The translations under genes were made by a program, and so were the position numbers. Of a stretch of DNA of 64,000 nt, positions 1-9,915 are shown piece by piece. Origin of the DNA: Aphelocoma coerulescens (lineage: Eukaryota; Chordata; Aves; Passeriformes; Corvidae). Location of the stretch: NCBI RefSeq assembly GCF_041296385.1, contig NW_027184078.1:186001-250000 (forward strand), read 5' to 3'. The first letter of the stretch is position 1. Every line of letters starts with the position of its first letter. The notes beneath the pieces are model-generated. The model did no database searches. It saw nothing but the letters and a program-made list of their open reading frames with translations, and was not told the origin of the DNA.

Positions 1-499
1 TATGGTGTGTTGTCTGTATCACTTTACTCCATATTTCTGGTTGTGGTTGAAGAAAGAATGGAGCTGGAATTTCAATGTCCTCAGAAGAAATCATTGGAGG
101 AATTATATGTTGCTTCTGACCTCTTCTGTCCAGCGTTCTTTACATTTGTCCTGAGCTTCACCTCCACCCCGCCTGCATTCCCTGGGCTCGCTGTGTTGGG
201 AAGTGCTTGTGTTGCTGGAAGACTCAAAGAATTTCTACCTCCTGGGATTTGGTGTGTGATCCTCCTGTGCCATGGCAGATACATCGACTGTGTGATTTCA
301 GCAAACAAAGGAAACAGCATCCAAAGTGCCCCCCAAAGCAGAGCAGCTGAATGATCCAGTGAGTTCTACACCAAATCTCAGGTAAGAGACCTGGGAAGCT
401 TGGATTGTAAGTGTTTAAACAATCTGTGTATGTGTGAAGAATCTGGGACGTACAGCAATGGGAGAACCATTTCATCTGGAGAATGAAGTGTTAGGTTGC
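1..499. other. Left flank, no gene recognised
   Basis: Short open frames exist on both strands, but none has recognisable domains, a credible splice pattern or a match elsewhere in the window. The last five bases (495-499, GTTGC) form the left target duplication of the adjacent LTR. Confidence 0.4.
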
Positions 500-1166
500 T
501 GTTCCGGTTTGGCCAAATTTAGAAATATATCCTCTGAGAGAAGGCAGGCTACAACCAGCCCTCCCCCACTGGGTTCAGGAAAAAATAAATTTTCCTCAAA
601 GGAAAGTGAAAGAGATAAAAACTATTTATTTAACAAACACACAGGAAAAGGATAATAATGCTAAATGATAAAACCTCCCGCTCTGCTGAGAGAAACCTGG
701 GGGAAAATTCAGAGTCCTTCCGTAGATCTCCCTCTCCCTCCTTGGAGCTGGGATGTGGTGGTGGGCCCACCTCCAGGGCCAAGGCCTTGGTGGAAAGTCC
801 TCCCAATGTATTCTGATGTTGAAACAGTCCAGCAGAGAGAAAAGGAAAACAACAAAGTCCCAGGAAAACAAAAGTTCAACTCTCCGGAGGAAAAGGAGCT
901 GAGGAAAAAAATCTGCAGAAAGCTGGCTGGAAAGAAAAGCAAGCTGGGTGCTTCCCTTCCCTCTTGCTCTCCTGGCAGAGTTGAAAAAAAAAAAAGTCTC
1001 TATCTCTGTTTGACCTTGAACAAGCTGCAAACTGCTTTGAAAAAGTTTTGCTCAGTTTTTCCTCCCCCCTCTCAGGCTCAGTTAAAAGGCATAGAAAGGC
1101 ACAAAAATTAATTTCTGGGCATAGGGCAGCGATATGGGATACACATCATAAAGTCACCCCAAGACA
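500..1166 (-). mobile_element. Solo LTR, family A, diverged copy
   Basis: The element starts TGTTCCGG and ends CCAAGACA, so it has TG...CA termini, and it is flanked by the direct 5-bp repeat GTTGC (495-499 and 1167-1171). It is a diverged relative of the 650-bp elements at 26228-26877 and 45063-45712, matching from the TTTGGCCAAATTTAG block to the final CACCCCAAGACA. Read on the minus strand it begins TGTCTTGGGGTGAC, which I take as the sense 5' end. No internal retroviral sequence adjoins it, so it is a solo LTR left by recombination. The class is not assigned; a 5-bp duplication fits several avian ERV classes. Confidence 0.75.
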
Positions 1167-1171
1167 GTTGC

Positions 1172-2369
1172 ATTTATGATTTTTATGTGATATATGTATT
1201 ACATTTCTAATGCCTGTGGTTTTTCCATTCCTCTCTTTTTAATTAGTGTGTATCAGTACAAGTTTCTAATTATCATGTTCCTTCTGAAGATAAAACCTGA
1301 ACTGTGAACACCTTGCTCCAGGGTTATTCTAGGAACTTAGACGTGTGTTTTGTGTCTGGTTCTTAAAGAAACTTTCACGAAAATAAGAAATAAGAGAATG
1401 CACTGAGATGAGAGAGAGAGAGAGGCTGCTATTCCTTGTTCCAGTGAGTCTGTGCCTTGCCATCACCTGACCATGACAGGAGCAAGGAATGGATTTCATA
1501 AGAAGAACTATGGCACTTAATAATAATGCAAGGGCTTTAGTGAAAATTACTTCTGGTACTTTCTCTTCCAGGTGTCAGGGCTGTTCCCTCTCACTGCTGT
1601 TGTCACTCTTTGTGGCCTGTGCCATGTGTTCCCCTGCTGGTTCTGCTGGAAGGATAAAGAAGGACATTGGAGAGAGGAGCTGCAGAGCTGGAGGAAGGAG
1701 CCAGGAACCACAGTGAAGAATTGAAGGAAGAGGGTGCAGAGCAAAGAATGGAACAGAAAGTGAAACCATCTCTGCAGAGTGTTAGTGACAATTTCTGGAA
1801 AAACATAGATTTAAGAAGCCAAACAGCACAGGATCGGTCAGCTTTGCATTAGCAGTGCACAGAGAGCAGATGCCCACTGCAGGCAGCAGTGAGGGCCCAC
1901 TGAGTCAAACAGGGGATCTCTGCTCTGCAAAGCACTTGGGATTGCAATGGAGTTGGTCTTTGGGAACTGGAAGGAATCCCTGGTGCAGCTGCCCCTCTTC
2001 CTCTGGCTCATCAGGGCAGCTGTGAGATGTGAGGCTTTGGGAAAGGAGGAGCAGAGCTGCACATGGGGCACCTGTAAGATCTGCTGCTTTCTTGCCTGAG
2101 CACATCCTGGGCTGGGGGTAAGGGACAGAGGCAGAGAAGAGGAACAGAGCAACCCTTGTTGCTCAGCAGGGCCAGGAAGTTCTGCTGGGAGAAAGGAGAT
2201 GGCCAGAGAGAGAGTTTAAGGGATCACTGGAAGCTGATGTCTTGGAGCATGTCCCTTTCCCAGGCTCCTGCCCACTGCTTCAGGAACTCCCAGCAGCACC
2301 TTCCGCTGTTCTCCTCTGATTCCCAGCAAAGCCAGCATGAGGATGAGCAGGAGAGCCAAGCTGAGCCAG
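1172..2369. other. Unassigned intergenic sequence
   Basis: This stretch has AT-rich sequence to about 1,300 and a short GA run near 1,409-1,424, then GC-richer sequence. Open frames up to 104 codons have no recognisable product and no splice structure that I can defend. Confidence 0.35.
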
Positions 2370-2690
2370 GTTCACCCCTGGTGGAGCTGCATGGCTTGGG
2401 GACCCCCTTCCCAGGGACCTGAGCCCACCTTTGCCTCTGTGCTGACACCACCTGAGAACTGAGCGGGGAGAGCAGCTGGAGTTCCAGGCACACCCGAGTG
2501 GAGAGGGAGATTTCTGTGGGGTGGGATAGGCAGAACAGGAGCTGATAACTGGGGCAGGATGGAGCTGTGAGGGGGGTGGGCAAAGGAGGACCCACCCAAA
2601 GCAATGGTTCCAGGGCTTGGCGTGGCCATGGCAGAGCTTTGGGAGTGCAGGTTTGTGGAAACCTACAGAGAGTGTTCTGCCTTTCTGCTG
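2370..2690 (+). repeat. Diverged third copy of the arm A/arm B repeat
   Basis: This segment aligns by eye with arm A (about 27,770-27,960) in the same orientation and with the reverse complement of arm B (about 19,930-20,180). Shared landmarks are CCCAGGGACCTGAGCCCACC, a GAGCTGATAACTGGGGCAGG block, CACCCAAAGCAATGGT and TGGCCATGGCAGAG. It is clearly more diverged than the two arms are from each other. It shows that the arms belong to an interspersed repeat family and are not unique array sequence. An LTR origin is possible but not shown. Confidence 0.65.
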
Positions 2691-4080
2691 TTGTGTCTCT
2701 GTCTGCCATAAGATTTTGGAAAAAGCTGTGGAGATGAGAAGCTGTCAGCAGTTTGTCCTGCATTATCTCATCCTTCTTTCTTTAAATTGAGTTTCTCTTC
2801 CTTCTCTAGGTGGGTCTTCATGCTGTTCATCTCATCATTCCTTAGAAATCTTTCCAAATTCTTTCGAAATCTTTTCATTCACTGCACAGTCATGAAAAAA
2901 TGGTGTAACTGAAAGAAATGCTGACAATAATGAAGTGGAAAACAACACAAAATAATAAAGAGAAAGCAATTGTTAGAGGTCACTATCAATGGAATTTATT
3001 GCAATAACAGAAGACTTCATATTGTTTATAATTTCACACTGACTCAGGTCTCTTTTTCTCACAGCAACACCAGAGCCAAGGCAGCTCGTTCCCTGGCTGG
3101 AAGCTCTGCTCTCAAGCTGCTGGGCACAGCACAGCCCCGCTGCTGTGGTTTTCCTCCCCACACTCACAGGCTGCACAAACACAGCAAAGCAGAGAGGAAA
3201 CCTCTGCAAGGGGCTCCTCCTGCACAGCTCCTCTCCCCCAAGGCAATTCCTGCCCTGGGGACTGTTGCACACCCTGGCTGAGCTTGCAGGTACCTCTGGA
3301 ATTCCTCTGCTCCAACCCCACTGCTCCAGTCGGGCTGATTGCAGGTGCTTGCCCAGGATCAGGTACATCCAATGCAGCTGCCTACCCCAACAATCGAGTT
3401 TTGGGTGTCCATCTGTCAAGCAAAGATGCTGACTGATGATGCAAATGCCCCTCACCCCTGGGAGCTGGGTCTTCTCCGAGAAAGAGGAGGCTGGGAGGGA
3501 GCAACCAGCTGGACATGGCTCTGTTTGGACCTGAGCAGCTTTGGCTCAAACATTCAGCAAAGTCATCAGAGCAAGAAATTCCTGTGAGGGTTCAAACGCT
3601 GTGCCTTAATTTGCTTCTGAATCTTTCATCTTCCTTGATATCTTCCCAGCACAGCCTATAGCATGATCTGAGAGGGGCCCGAGCATATTTTGGCGAGAAA
3701 TGGAATTGCACTGAAACATCTTTACCCTAAGGAAAGTTTCCAGTGGTTTCATGTGATTCTCTAAATATGCCCTGAGTGAATCCCATGGCTTTAAGTTTCT
3801 GTTCCTAAATTCTTGCAGGGCAATGGAGCTCCTGAAAGCAGAAACATCCTGGCTCACCAACCTGAAAAACCTCTCAAAGTGCCCTGAGCACAAACCCGTG
3901 GGTGAGGCAGCTCTCCTGTGGAGCAGCGCTGTGCCATTCTGGGGCTCCGAGGATGGACAGCCTGGGGCAGTTCTGCTGTCACCAGAGGTTTGTGTGTGAG
4001 CAGCTGAGTCCAGCACCCGCTGTCCTTACCATGAGCTCAGGACAAGTGCAAATGAGGACGGTAACGACTGAGGCACGGAC
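2691..4080. other. Unassigned sequence with one possible exon
   Basis: No gene is established. At 3819-3901 there is a pyrimidine-rich tract ending TTGCAG, an 83-nt open segment with an ATG at 3823, and a GTGAGG donor. That would look like an internal or first coding exon, but no partner exon is visible and the product is not recognised. The rest has open frames without family features. Confidence 0.3.
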
Positions 4081-4084
4081 TCAG

Positions 4085-4390
4085 ACTGACAGGGATACTG
4101 AGATGTTTATTCAAAGAAATGATCTGGTTTTATACACTTCTTCAAGACACAGTATTTCCTTATATGGTATTTTTCACTAAGAAACCTATCGCACATTGCC
4201 ATGTCAAGAGCACATTTTCTTAATGTCCTTTTATGGGGGTGATCACACACTGTTCAGGTGTCTGGCCGCTTCTGGCAGGCTTCTCTCCTTAGTGCGTCTG
4301 TAACGTGGCGTTTCTTCCCCCCAAGGTCAGGAAGAGAGAAGCTTCTTTGTGCTGTCATGGGGATCTGCAGGCACGTCCCACAGCCTGTAG
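4085..4390 (-). mobile_element. Probable LTR fragment
   Basis: The block has a reversed polyadenylation signal (TTTATT near 4,107) and a reversed TATA-like motif (TTTTATAC near 4,131). It lies directly upstream of truncated integrase sequence. This layout suggests an LTR fragment on the minus strand, but no termini or target duplication were found, so the call is weak. Confidence 0.35.
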
Positions 4391-4399
4391 CTCAATTCT

Positions 4400-4502
4400 A
4401 TCTAATCTCTCTCCACATACAAGCTGTCAGCAAGGCCTTGGGAACTGAGTGGCACCTCTGCACTCCTTACAGGCCACAAGCTAGCAGTCAAGTAGAGAAA
4501 AT
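4400..4502 (+). pseudogene. ERV integrase core fragment (gammaretrovirus-like)
   Basis: The frame ends in a segment typical of the retroviral integrase core just around its last acidic residue: a Leu-Gly-Thr-Glu-Trp strand, a Thr-Pro-Tyr-Arg-Pro-Gln motif, then Ser-Gln-Val-Glu, where the Glu is the third catalytic acid of the D,D-35-E triad. Sequence before about 4,425 no longer looks like integrase, so the 5' part of pol is lost. The fragment is cut at 4502 by the LTR at 4503-5413 and resumes at 5414. It cannot encode a working enzyme. Confidence 0.75.
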
Positions 4503-5413
4503 TGTGAGAAATGAGACAACTCTTACTTAAAAATTAAAACAATTTATTAAAAACAGAAAAACTGAAAAATTGCAAAAATTAGCAAAATATAAAAATTTGG
4601 GATCCTATGGCTCGGTAGATGGTATGCCCCAGGAGCACAGGGATTTTAGATCTTCTAGCTGAAACAGCACTAGACCTCAGGTAGAGAAAAAGGGCTTGCA
4701 GTGCTAGGCTGGCCTTTGGCTGGTCCAAAAGCCAAAAAATTACTAAAAGTTCCTTGATAGGAGTACGCCTTCCCAGCACTGAACTGCACCTCAAGGCTGG
4801 AGAGAAGGGGCGTGCCTTTCTCTGACTCCTTGTTTTATAGTGCCTTTGCTCTGCCCACAGCCCGCCCACAGCCCGCCCCTTCGGTTTAAGATGATTGGTG
4901 TTTTCCCTTTGACAGATCATCTCTGTCCACCAATGGCTCATCCTTGTCAGAGGGGTGGTATTAGTTGAGCTAAGGGTCATTAAAATTCAGGTTCCCATGG
5001 AGCTTATAGGGTAATGGCTATGGGGGCTGGGCTGTTTGTTGGAACTGGGGTTTTGAAATCTGCCTTGGAACCAAAGTACAAGTAAAAACATAAAAAAAAT
5101 ACATCCCACACATCTTAAAACACTTGTAAAAGTATACAGTAAACACAGGAAGGATAACTCTTATGGTGTACAAGTGATTAATGTTTGAAAAGGGATTTTA
5201 ACTGGGGAACTTTTAACTGGGGATTTTTTTACTGGGAAGGGTGCAAACGAACTGCTTTGAACAAGTGAAAACCATAATAATAAAACTTGATTTGTGTACC
5301 TGGGCTGATGGGTTAATTTTAACATTCAATTTTAAAATATTTAACTCAAAATTAATTAATTAAAACACTTAATATGCAAAGACCAAGCACAAATAGGGAT
5401 TTCATGTATGACA
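4503..5413 (-). mobile_element. LTR inserted in ERV integrase (first insertion)
   Basis: The 911-bp element has TGT...ACA ends and a 5-bp target duplication AAAAT (4498-4502 and 5414-5418). The integrase reading frame continues on both sides, so the insertion point is unambiguous. A reversed AATAAA near 4,546-4,551 places the LTR antisense to the host provirus. No internal coding sequence is present, so it is a solo LTR. A 133-codon minus-strand frame inside it (4579-4980) has no known domain and is probably chance. Confidence 0.8.
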
Positions 5414-5737
5414 AAAATGAACCACATGCTTAAACAACAAATAGCCAAGATCTGTCGGGAGACAAATTTGTACTGGTACCAGGCATTACCCATTGCCCTC
5501 ATCAGAATCAGGGTAAAGCCAAGATCAAACGGAAAGAGTAGCCCATTTGAAATCCTGTATGGTAGACCTTGTGGGTTAAATGCCGCTCATGATGAAAACC
5601 TGACCCAGGTTGGTATTCAAGATATTTCTGAATACTTAAAAACCATTAACACTCAGCTGCATCAGAAGTATAATACTGTATTTGAGAATCAACCTAAGCA
5701 ACCATATCATAAATGGCACACAACTGATCCTGGTGAG
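5414..5737 (+). pseudogene. ERV integrase, post-core segment
   Basis: This is the continuation of the integrase frame. It has the helix after the catalytic Glu (Leu-Lys-Gln-Gln-Ile-Ala-Lys), then a conserved Ala-Leu-Pro ... Ile-Arg stretch and the Ser-Pro-Phe-Glu-Ile-Leu-Tyr-Gly-Arg-Pro motif that marks gammaretrovirus-type integrases before the C-terminal domain. The frame runs into the second LTR at about 5,738. It is broken by both flanking insertions. Confidence 0.85.
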
Positions 5738-6333
5738 TGTCACGGTGCATGAGGCGGTGGCCACAGCAGCAGAACATTCGGAGGACTGGTGGACAGGCCT
5801 CCAGAACACCAAGGTCTAATCCTCACCCCTTGGTTACGGCGAGTTCCCATGTTCCTAGTGGTTCTTAGTTTACATGTTTTAATTTTAATGGTTCAGGAGT
5901 TCTCCACCCAGTTTTATGTATAAGTTCATGTTTATGTATTTCCCCTAGTTGCTTATGTATTAGTTCTGGAAAGTTCTCCCTTCTTCGACGCCCCATTGGT
6001 CTTCTCATGTAATTCCCTCCCTGAAGTTATCCCTGTTGGATATTCCTCTATCATCTCCTCCTCCTCAGTCGATCCCCATTGGTTGTTTCCCTTTGTTCCA
6101 GCCCCATATAAAATACTGCGTTCTGTCTCACTCTCTTGTCTTTGTCCCTGGACCCTGTAGCTGCAATAAACCAGCTGGAACCTATACAAAGACCCCTCTC
6201 TCATCCTTTGCCTCTGACAACACTTTTACATCATCTTTGTTTGGGGTCCGTTCCTTGTGAAGGAGCCAGCTTTCCCTGCTCGCTGCAGCCGACAGCTTTC
6301 CCTGCTTGCTGCAGCCAACCCCTGCCTGCTGCA
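5738..6333 (+). mobile_element. LTR inserted in ERV integrase (second insertion)
   Basis: Between two colinear integrase pieces lies about 600 bp with LTR signals in plus orientation: a TATA box in CCATATAAAATAC near 6,103-6,113 and an AATAAA signal near 6,164. It starts TGTCACGG. The 3' end contains a short degenerate tandem repeat of a TTTCCCTGCT-GCTGCAGCC unit (about 6,270-6,333), which makes the exact end uncertain. The flanking bases (GGTGA on the left, GCTGA on the right) could be a mutated target duplication. It is in the same orientation as the host provirus. Confidence 0.7.
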
Positions 6334-6552
6334 GCTGACTGGGTGTATGTTAAGAATTTTTCAGGTGATCCACTCCAGGAGAAGTGGGAAGGACCATTCC
6401 AAGTCCTCCTGACAACCTTCACTGCAATTTGCATGAGAGAAAAACCTACCTGGATTCATTATGTCCGAGTGAAGAAGTCTCCTCTTGCACCTTGGACAGT
6501 AACAACCATTGAGAATGACAGACTGAAGCTGAAACTCAGGCGAAAATCATGA
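6334..6552 (+). pseudogene. ERV integrase C-terminal domain
   Basis: The frame resumes with Asp-Trp-Val-Tyr-Val-Lys, continues through Trp-Glu-Gly-Pro-Phe-Gln-Val-Leu-Leu-Thr-Thr and ends with a Trp-Ile-His ... Val-Lys stretch. This is the SH3-like DNA-binding domain of gammaretrovirus-type integrases. The stop at 6550-6552 is the end of pol. The ATG of the env remnant at 6549 overlaps this end, the usual pol/env arrangement in this group. Confidence 0.8.
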
Positions 6553-7016
6553 ATACTTTGTTATGCTTTGTTGCTTTTTGGCAGATTGTAGTCACTTTTG
6601 ATGTAAATAAGTATGTAGCTTTGCTTGAGGGAATAGCTAATCCTACTGGAATAAGGGATGTTGGCTGTGTGGAGAGGTACAACAACTGCACTTACCATTG
6701 CTAGGGGTAGCCTCTAGTAATTGGACTGCATTAAGCCCGTATACCCCGTACAATATTAGTACACAATGCAAACAAATAGGTTCCCCTTTAGGAAAACCCC
6801 TTGTCACTTATCACTCATCAATCAATCTGTTATGTAAATTCACCACCTACCTCACCAGATTTTAAAGTTCAATTTGCTCAATGGCATGACTGTTGGTTTG
6901 CAAGGCATACTAAAAATGCTGACATGGGCATCACAACTAGCTGTGATTTGCCAGATGGCTTTTGGTGGTTGTGTGGAAATGGAAGCAACTACCTGGAAAT
7001 TAGACAGGCCAGTGTA
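6549..7016 (+). pseudogene. ERV env surface subunit remnant
   Basis: The ATG at 6549 opens a frame with a hydrophobic leader-like start and an Asn-Cys-Thr glycosylation-type site. It reaches a stop after about 50 codons (near 6,700). Env-like sequence then continues in shifted frames to about 7,016. The position between the pol end and the transmembrane subunit supports the assignment; residue-level similarity is weak. The gene is dead. Confidence 0.5.
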
Positions 7017-7018
7017 CT

Positions 7019-7720
7019 ATGGGGTATCTCATCCCACCTATACAAGGTACAAATCATACTAGTTTAATTACAGAAATCGTTAGAGGAATTTGGAGAAACC
7101 GATTTAGTCAAAGTATACCTTCTAATTCTCTGACTAGATACAATACAGGCCTTCACAGCTTTGTCAGAGCTTTATTCCCAACTTTAGGAATTGTACACTT
7201 AGAAAAAGCAATAGCGAACATCTCAGCAGAGATGGAAATAATTGCAAACTCAATGGCAGGTGCCACTGGATGGTGGAAAACAGAAATAAATTCTTTAAAA
7301 GATGCAGTATTTCAAAACCGTATGGTATTAGATATGATCACAGCACAAATGGGAGGAGTCTGTACATTGAAAAATACCAGCTGTTTTACTTATATAGACC
7401 AATCAGGGCAAATAGCAACAGATACACATACAATCTGGCAACATGCAAAGATACTCCATGAAGTAATAAAGCATGATACATCTTGGTCAAGTCACTTATG
7501 GGAGACACTTAGGTCTTGGCTCCCTTATCTAAAGTGGTTGAAACAATTATTCATGGGACTCTTGTTGTTAGGAATAATCATCTTGTGTACCTGCGTATTT
7601 AGCCAGTGCTTTTTGTGGTGCTGCCAGCGAATCAAAACGTCTTATGATGATTGGAAGAGATATAAATTGAGACACAGAGTAGAAAGAGGAACACATTTCT
7701 GGAGAACAAGCACACGATAA
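7019..7720 (+). pseudogene. ERV env transmembrane subunit (gammaretrovirus-like)
   Basis: A 233-codon open frame has, in order, a heptad-like helical region (about residues 60-105), a Gln-Asn-Arg-Met-Val-Leu-Asp stretch of the immunosuppressive-domain type (about 98-104), and a CX6C motif (Cys-Thr-Leu-Lys-Asn-Thr-Ser-Cys). It ends with a long hydrophobic membrane anchor (about 180-200) and a basic tail. The third cysteine of the usual CX6CC motif is Phe here, so the disulfide link to the surface subunit is probably lost. The surface part upstream is broken by stops. I treat this as a remnant, although the frame itself is open. Confidence 0.8.
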
Positions 7721-7743
7721 TTTGTGAAAGAATTCACAAAAGT

Positions 7744-7760
7744 AAAAAGAAAGGAGGGAT
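7744..7760 (+). other. Polypurine tract of plus-strand ERV
   Basis: An uninterrupted purine run (apart from the final T) ends GGAGGGAT directly before the TGGAAACC start of the presumed 3' LTR and shortly after the env stop. That is where a retroviral plus-strand primer lies. Confidence 0.55.
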
Positions 7761-8349
7761 TGGAAACCTAAGTGGTATGTAAGAAAAGGTTAACCACAAG
7801 TCATTTTGTAACAAGATGTGCAGGTAAAGCAAGCAAGATAGCAGGTAAAGCAAGATAGCAGAGCAAGCAAGATAACATGCCAAGCAGAAGCAAGCAAGAG
7901 AGCAAGTTTTAACAGAACTTGCAAATTGCAAAATTAGCTGAAAACAAGTTAGACTGAAGAACAAGAAGCACAAGGCGTGTGTTGAAGACAGAGGTAAATG
8001 TGGATGCTAAAAAGCAGGAGCAGAGGAATTTTCCAGCTGCTCAAGCATTTGTGAAGTTTTTCCTTTCTCGTGCTTTAGCTGAGAAACAGTGGAACACTGT
8101 TTTGTAAACTAACTTTCTATCTGGCACCTGCAAGGTCTTGTTTTGGTTCACGGAAGAAAATATTTTGAAATGGGTGGTTATACCGCTCAGCCACTCACTG
8201 TGGTGGGTGGCTAGCCAAGGGACCAGTCATGTAATTTCTCTTTTGCAATCCATGCTATAAAAAGATGGGGTTTTGGCATTAAAGGGTCGGCTTTGACAAT
8301 CTTCTCTGACCTGAAGTTATGTCGTTTTTCTCTGTCCCTGTGTGCAACA
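7761..8349 (+). mobile_element. Presumed 3' LTR of plus-strand ERV
   Basis: The block begins TGGAAACC after the polypurine tract and ends GTGCAACA. A TATA box (TATAAAAAG, 8256-8264) sits after a U3-like region that contains short imperfect repeats of a GCAAGCAAGATA type (about 7,820-7,900). An ATTAAA lies at 8278-8283, rather close to the TATA box for a polyadenylation signal. The 3' boundary is inferred from the TG...CA ends only. Confidence 0.55.
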
Positions 8350-8688
8350 GCGACAGGTAAAAAGTTCAAATGTAAGGAAGACTACAGAAGTCTTCATCAA
8401 AAGACTACCAGAGACTGACAACCACCACAGAAGGAACTGATGCATGCGCGGAAGCAACAAACCGTTGTAAAACCATGACAGAGCTTTATGTAAATATGAG
8501 TATGCTAATGGTATATTGTAATTGTGACATTATGTGGAAGGACTTTTAAAATGTAACTGAAGGCTAAAGAAGATTGAGTGAGTTTTGTGGTGGGGTGACC
8601 CCCTCAGTCCCAGTGCTGAATAAACAAATACCTGCTCTCTAGCCAGGCTGACTATAGAGTTTTATTTCTTACCTAGTTTTGGGTATCA
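8350..8688 (+). mobile_element. Second LTR fragment, family B
   Basis: The segment carries AATAAA (8619-8624), a conserved AACAAATACCTGCTCTCTAG stretch and the end TTTTGGGTATCA. The same 3' end recurs in diverged form at 21,545-21,819 and its unit 2 and 3 copies, so this is a repeated LTR family. The 5' boundary is not clear. It may be a truncated LTR of another provirus abutting the first. Confidence 0.55.
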
Positions 8689-9235
8689 AAAGTCATTTGT
8701 TCATAGGTGCAGAAACACAGAAACAGCTCAAACTGCTGCATGCGAGCATGACGCCAGACAAAGGACCCCTGGGCTCATGTCATTTTTCTTGCCATTTTCC
8801 CTTTTCCCCCTCACATTTCCCAGCCATTTTCCCCCTCACGTCTCCTGCCATTTTTTCCTCTCACATTTACTGCCCTTTTTACCCTCACGTCTCCTGCCAT
8901 TTTTTCATCTCACGTTTTCTGCCCTTTTGTCCCCTCACATTTCCCATAATTTACATCATGTTTTCTGCACTTTCCCCCCCTTGTTTCCTGTCCTTTTCCC
9001 CTCATTTTTCTAACCATTTTGTCCCCTCCTCTTTCCTGCACTTTTGTTCCACCATGTTTCCAGCCCGCAAGTCTTGCTTTTCCTCTCAAGTCTTCCATTC
9101 ATGCTGGCTATCTCCGTGTCCATCCACCACGCTGTCATCACAGGCCTTGCTCTCCTTTGTTCTCCATAAGGTTCGGCAACTCAGGGCTCTTGCTTTCTTT
9201 GATTGCTGATTTTAGTCATTTGTTCTTAACCTGTG
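8689..9235 (+). repeat. Arm A relic with pyrimidine-rich minisatellite
   Basis: This aligns with 28,190-28,740 (arm A) but is visibly diverged, unlike the near-identical sequence right of 9,916. Landmarks are a CTGCTGCAT block, GGGCTCATGTCATTT, and then from about 8,770 to 9,060 a degenerate tandem array of roughly 25-bp C/T-rich units of a CCCCTCACATTTCCTGCC type. The last part matches the GGCCTTGCTCTCCTTTGTT block. Long open frames over it come from low-complexity sequence and are not genes. Confidence 0.65.
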
Positions 9236-9239
9236 ACCT

Positions 9240-9911
9240 TGTAACGCAGTTCTTGTGCTCGAAGCATGAGCTCTGGCGTGCCCCAGGTCAGAGAGAGTCC
9301 AGCTGCGTTCTTCTGTGTGTCGCAGAAGCGACTTCGGCATCAGGAAGGAGCTGCTGGCTGGGCTAGCTAGCTGGCTTCTTTGCAGAAGGAACACAGCAGG
9401 AGCTGATGGTATCAGCTCACGTTAGCTCAGAGACAGAGGAACAGAGAGGCTGTTCTGGTCTGGCTCCTAACAGGTTTATTGTTAGAAGTTTCGCAACCCG
9501 AACAAGCTTGGAAGGGATGGAATGTGATGGGATGTGATGGGATGTGATGGGATGGTCCCTTGAGGCTTGTCCTCAGTTTTAGAGGCAACTTGAAAACCGC
9601 GGGGAAAGGGGAAAACAACCAATGAGTTACAAGCCAGGGGGAGGATACAATGTCACAAGAACCACTGGGGGAAACGGAGAGGCGGGAGTTATAACAGAGA
9701 ACCAGTGAACAACCGATAACCGAGAATTTTCCCGAACCGGAGGAGGCGGCTTGGACCCGGGCACCGCCCAGGGGGTGCAGCTTAGGCTTCTGAGCCGCCC
9801 ATCGACCCACCCTCTGAGTCTGCCTCTTTGGGAAACTCGATCCAGGGGATGGGCTGGGATTGATTGGCATCATGCTGCCCCAGCCCTGCAGTGGGCTGGG
9901 TCACTGCAACA
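9240..9911 (-). mobile_element. LTR unique to the left end of the array
   Basis: The 672-bp element has TGTAACGC...GCAACA termini and a 4-bp target duplication ACCT (9236-9239 and 9912-9915). The corresponding places in units 2 and 3 (about 28,735 and 47,591) lack it, so it inserted after or outside the duplications. A reversed AATAAA-type signal (TTTATT near 9,475) suggests minus orientation. It contains a short 10-bp tandem repeat GATGTGATGG at about 9,521-9,556. It lies about 370 bp upstream of the first coding exon of MROH copy 1. Confidence 0.75.
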
Positions 9912-9915
9912 ACCT

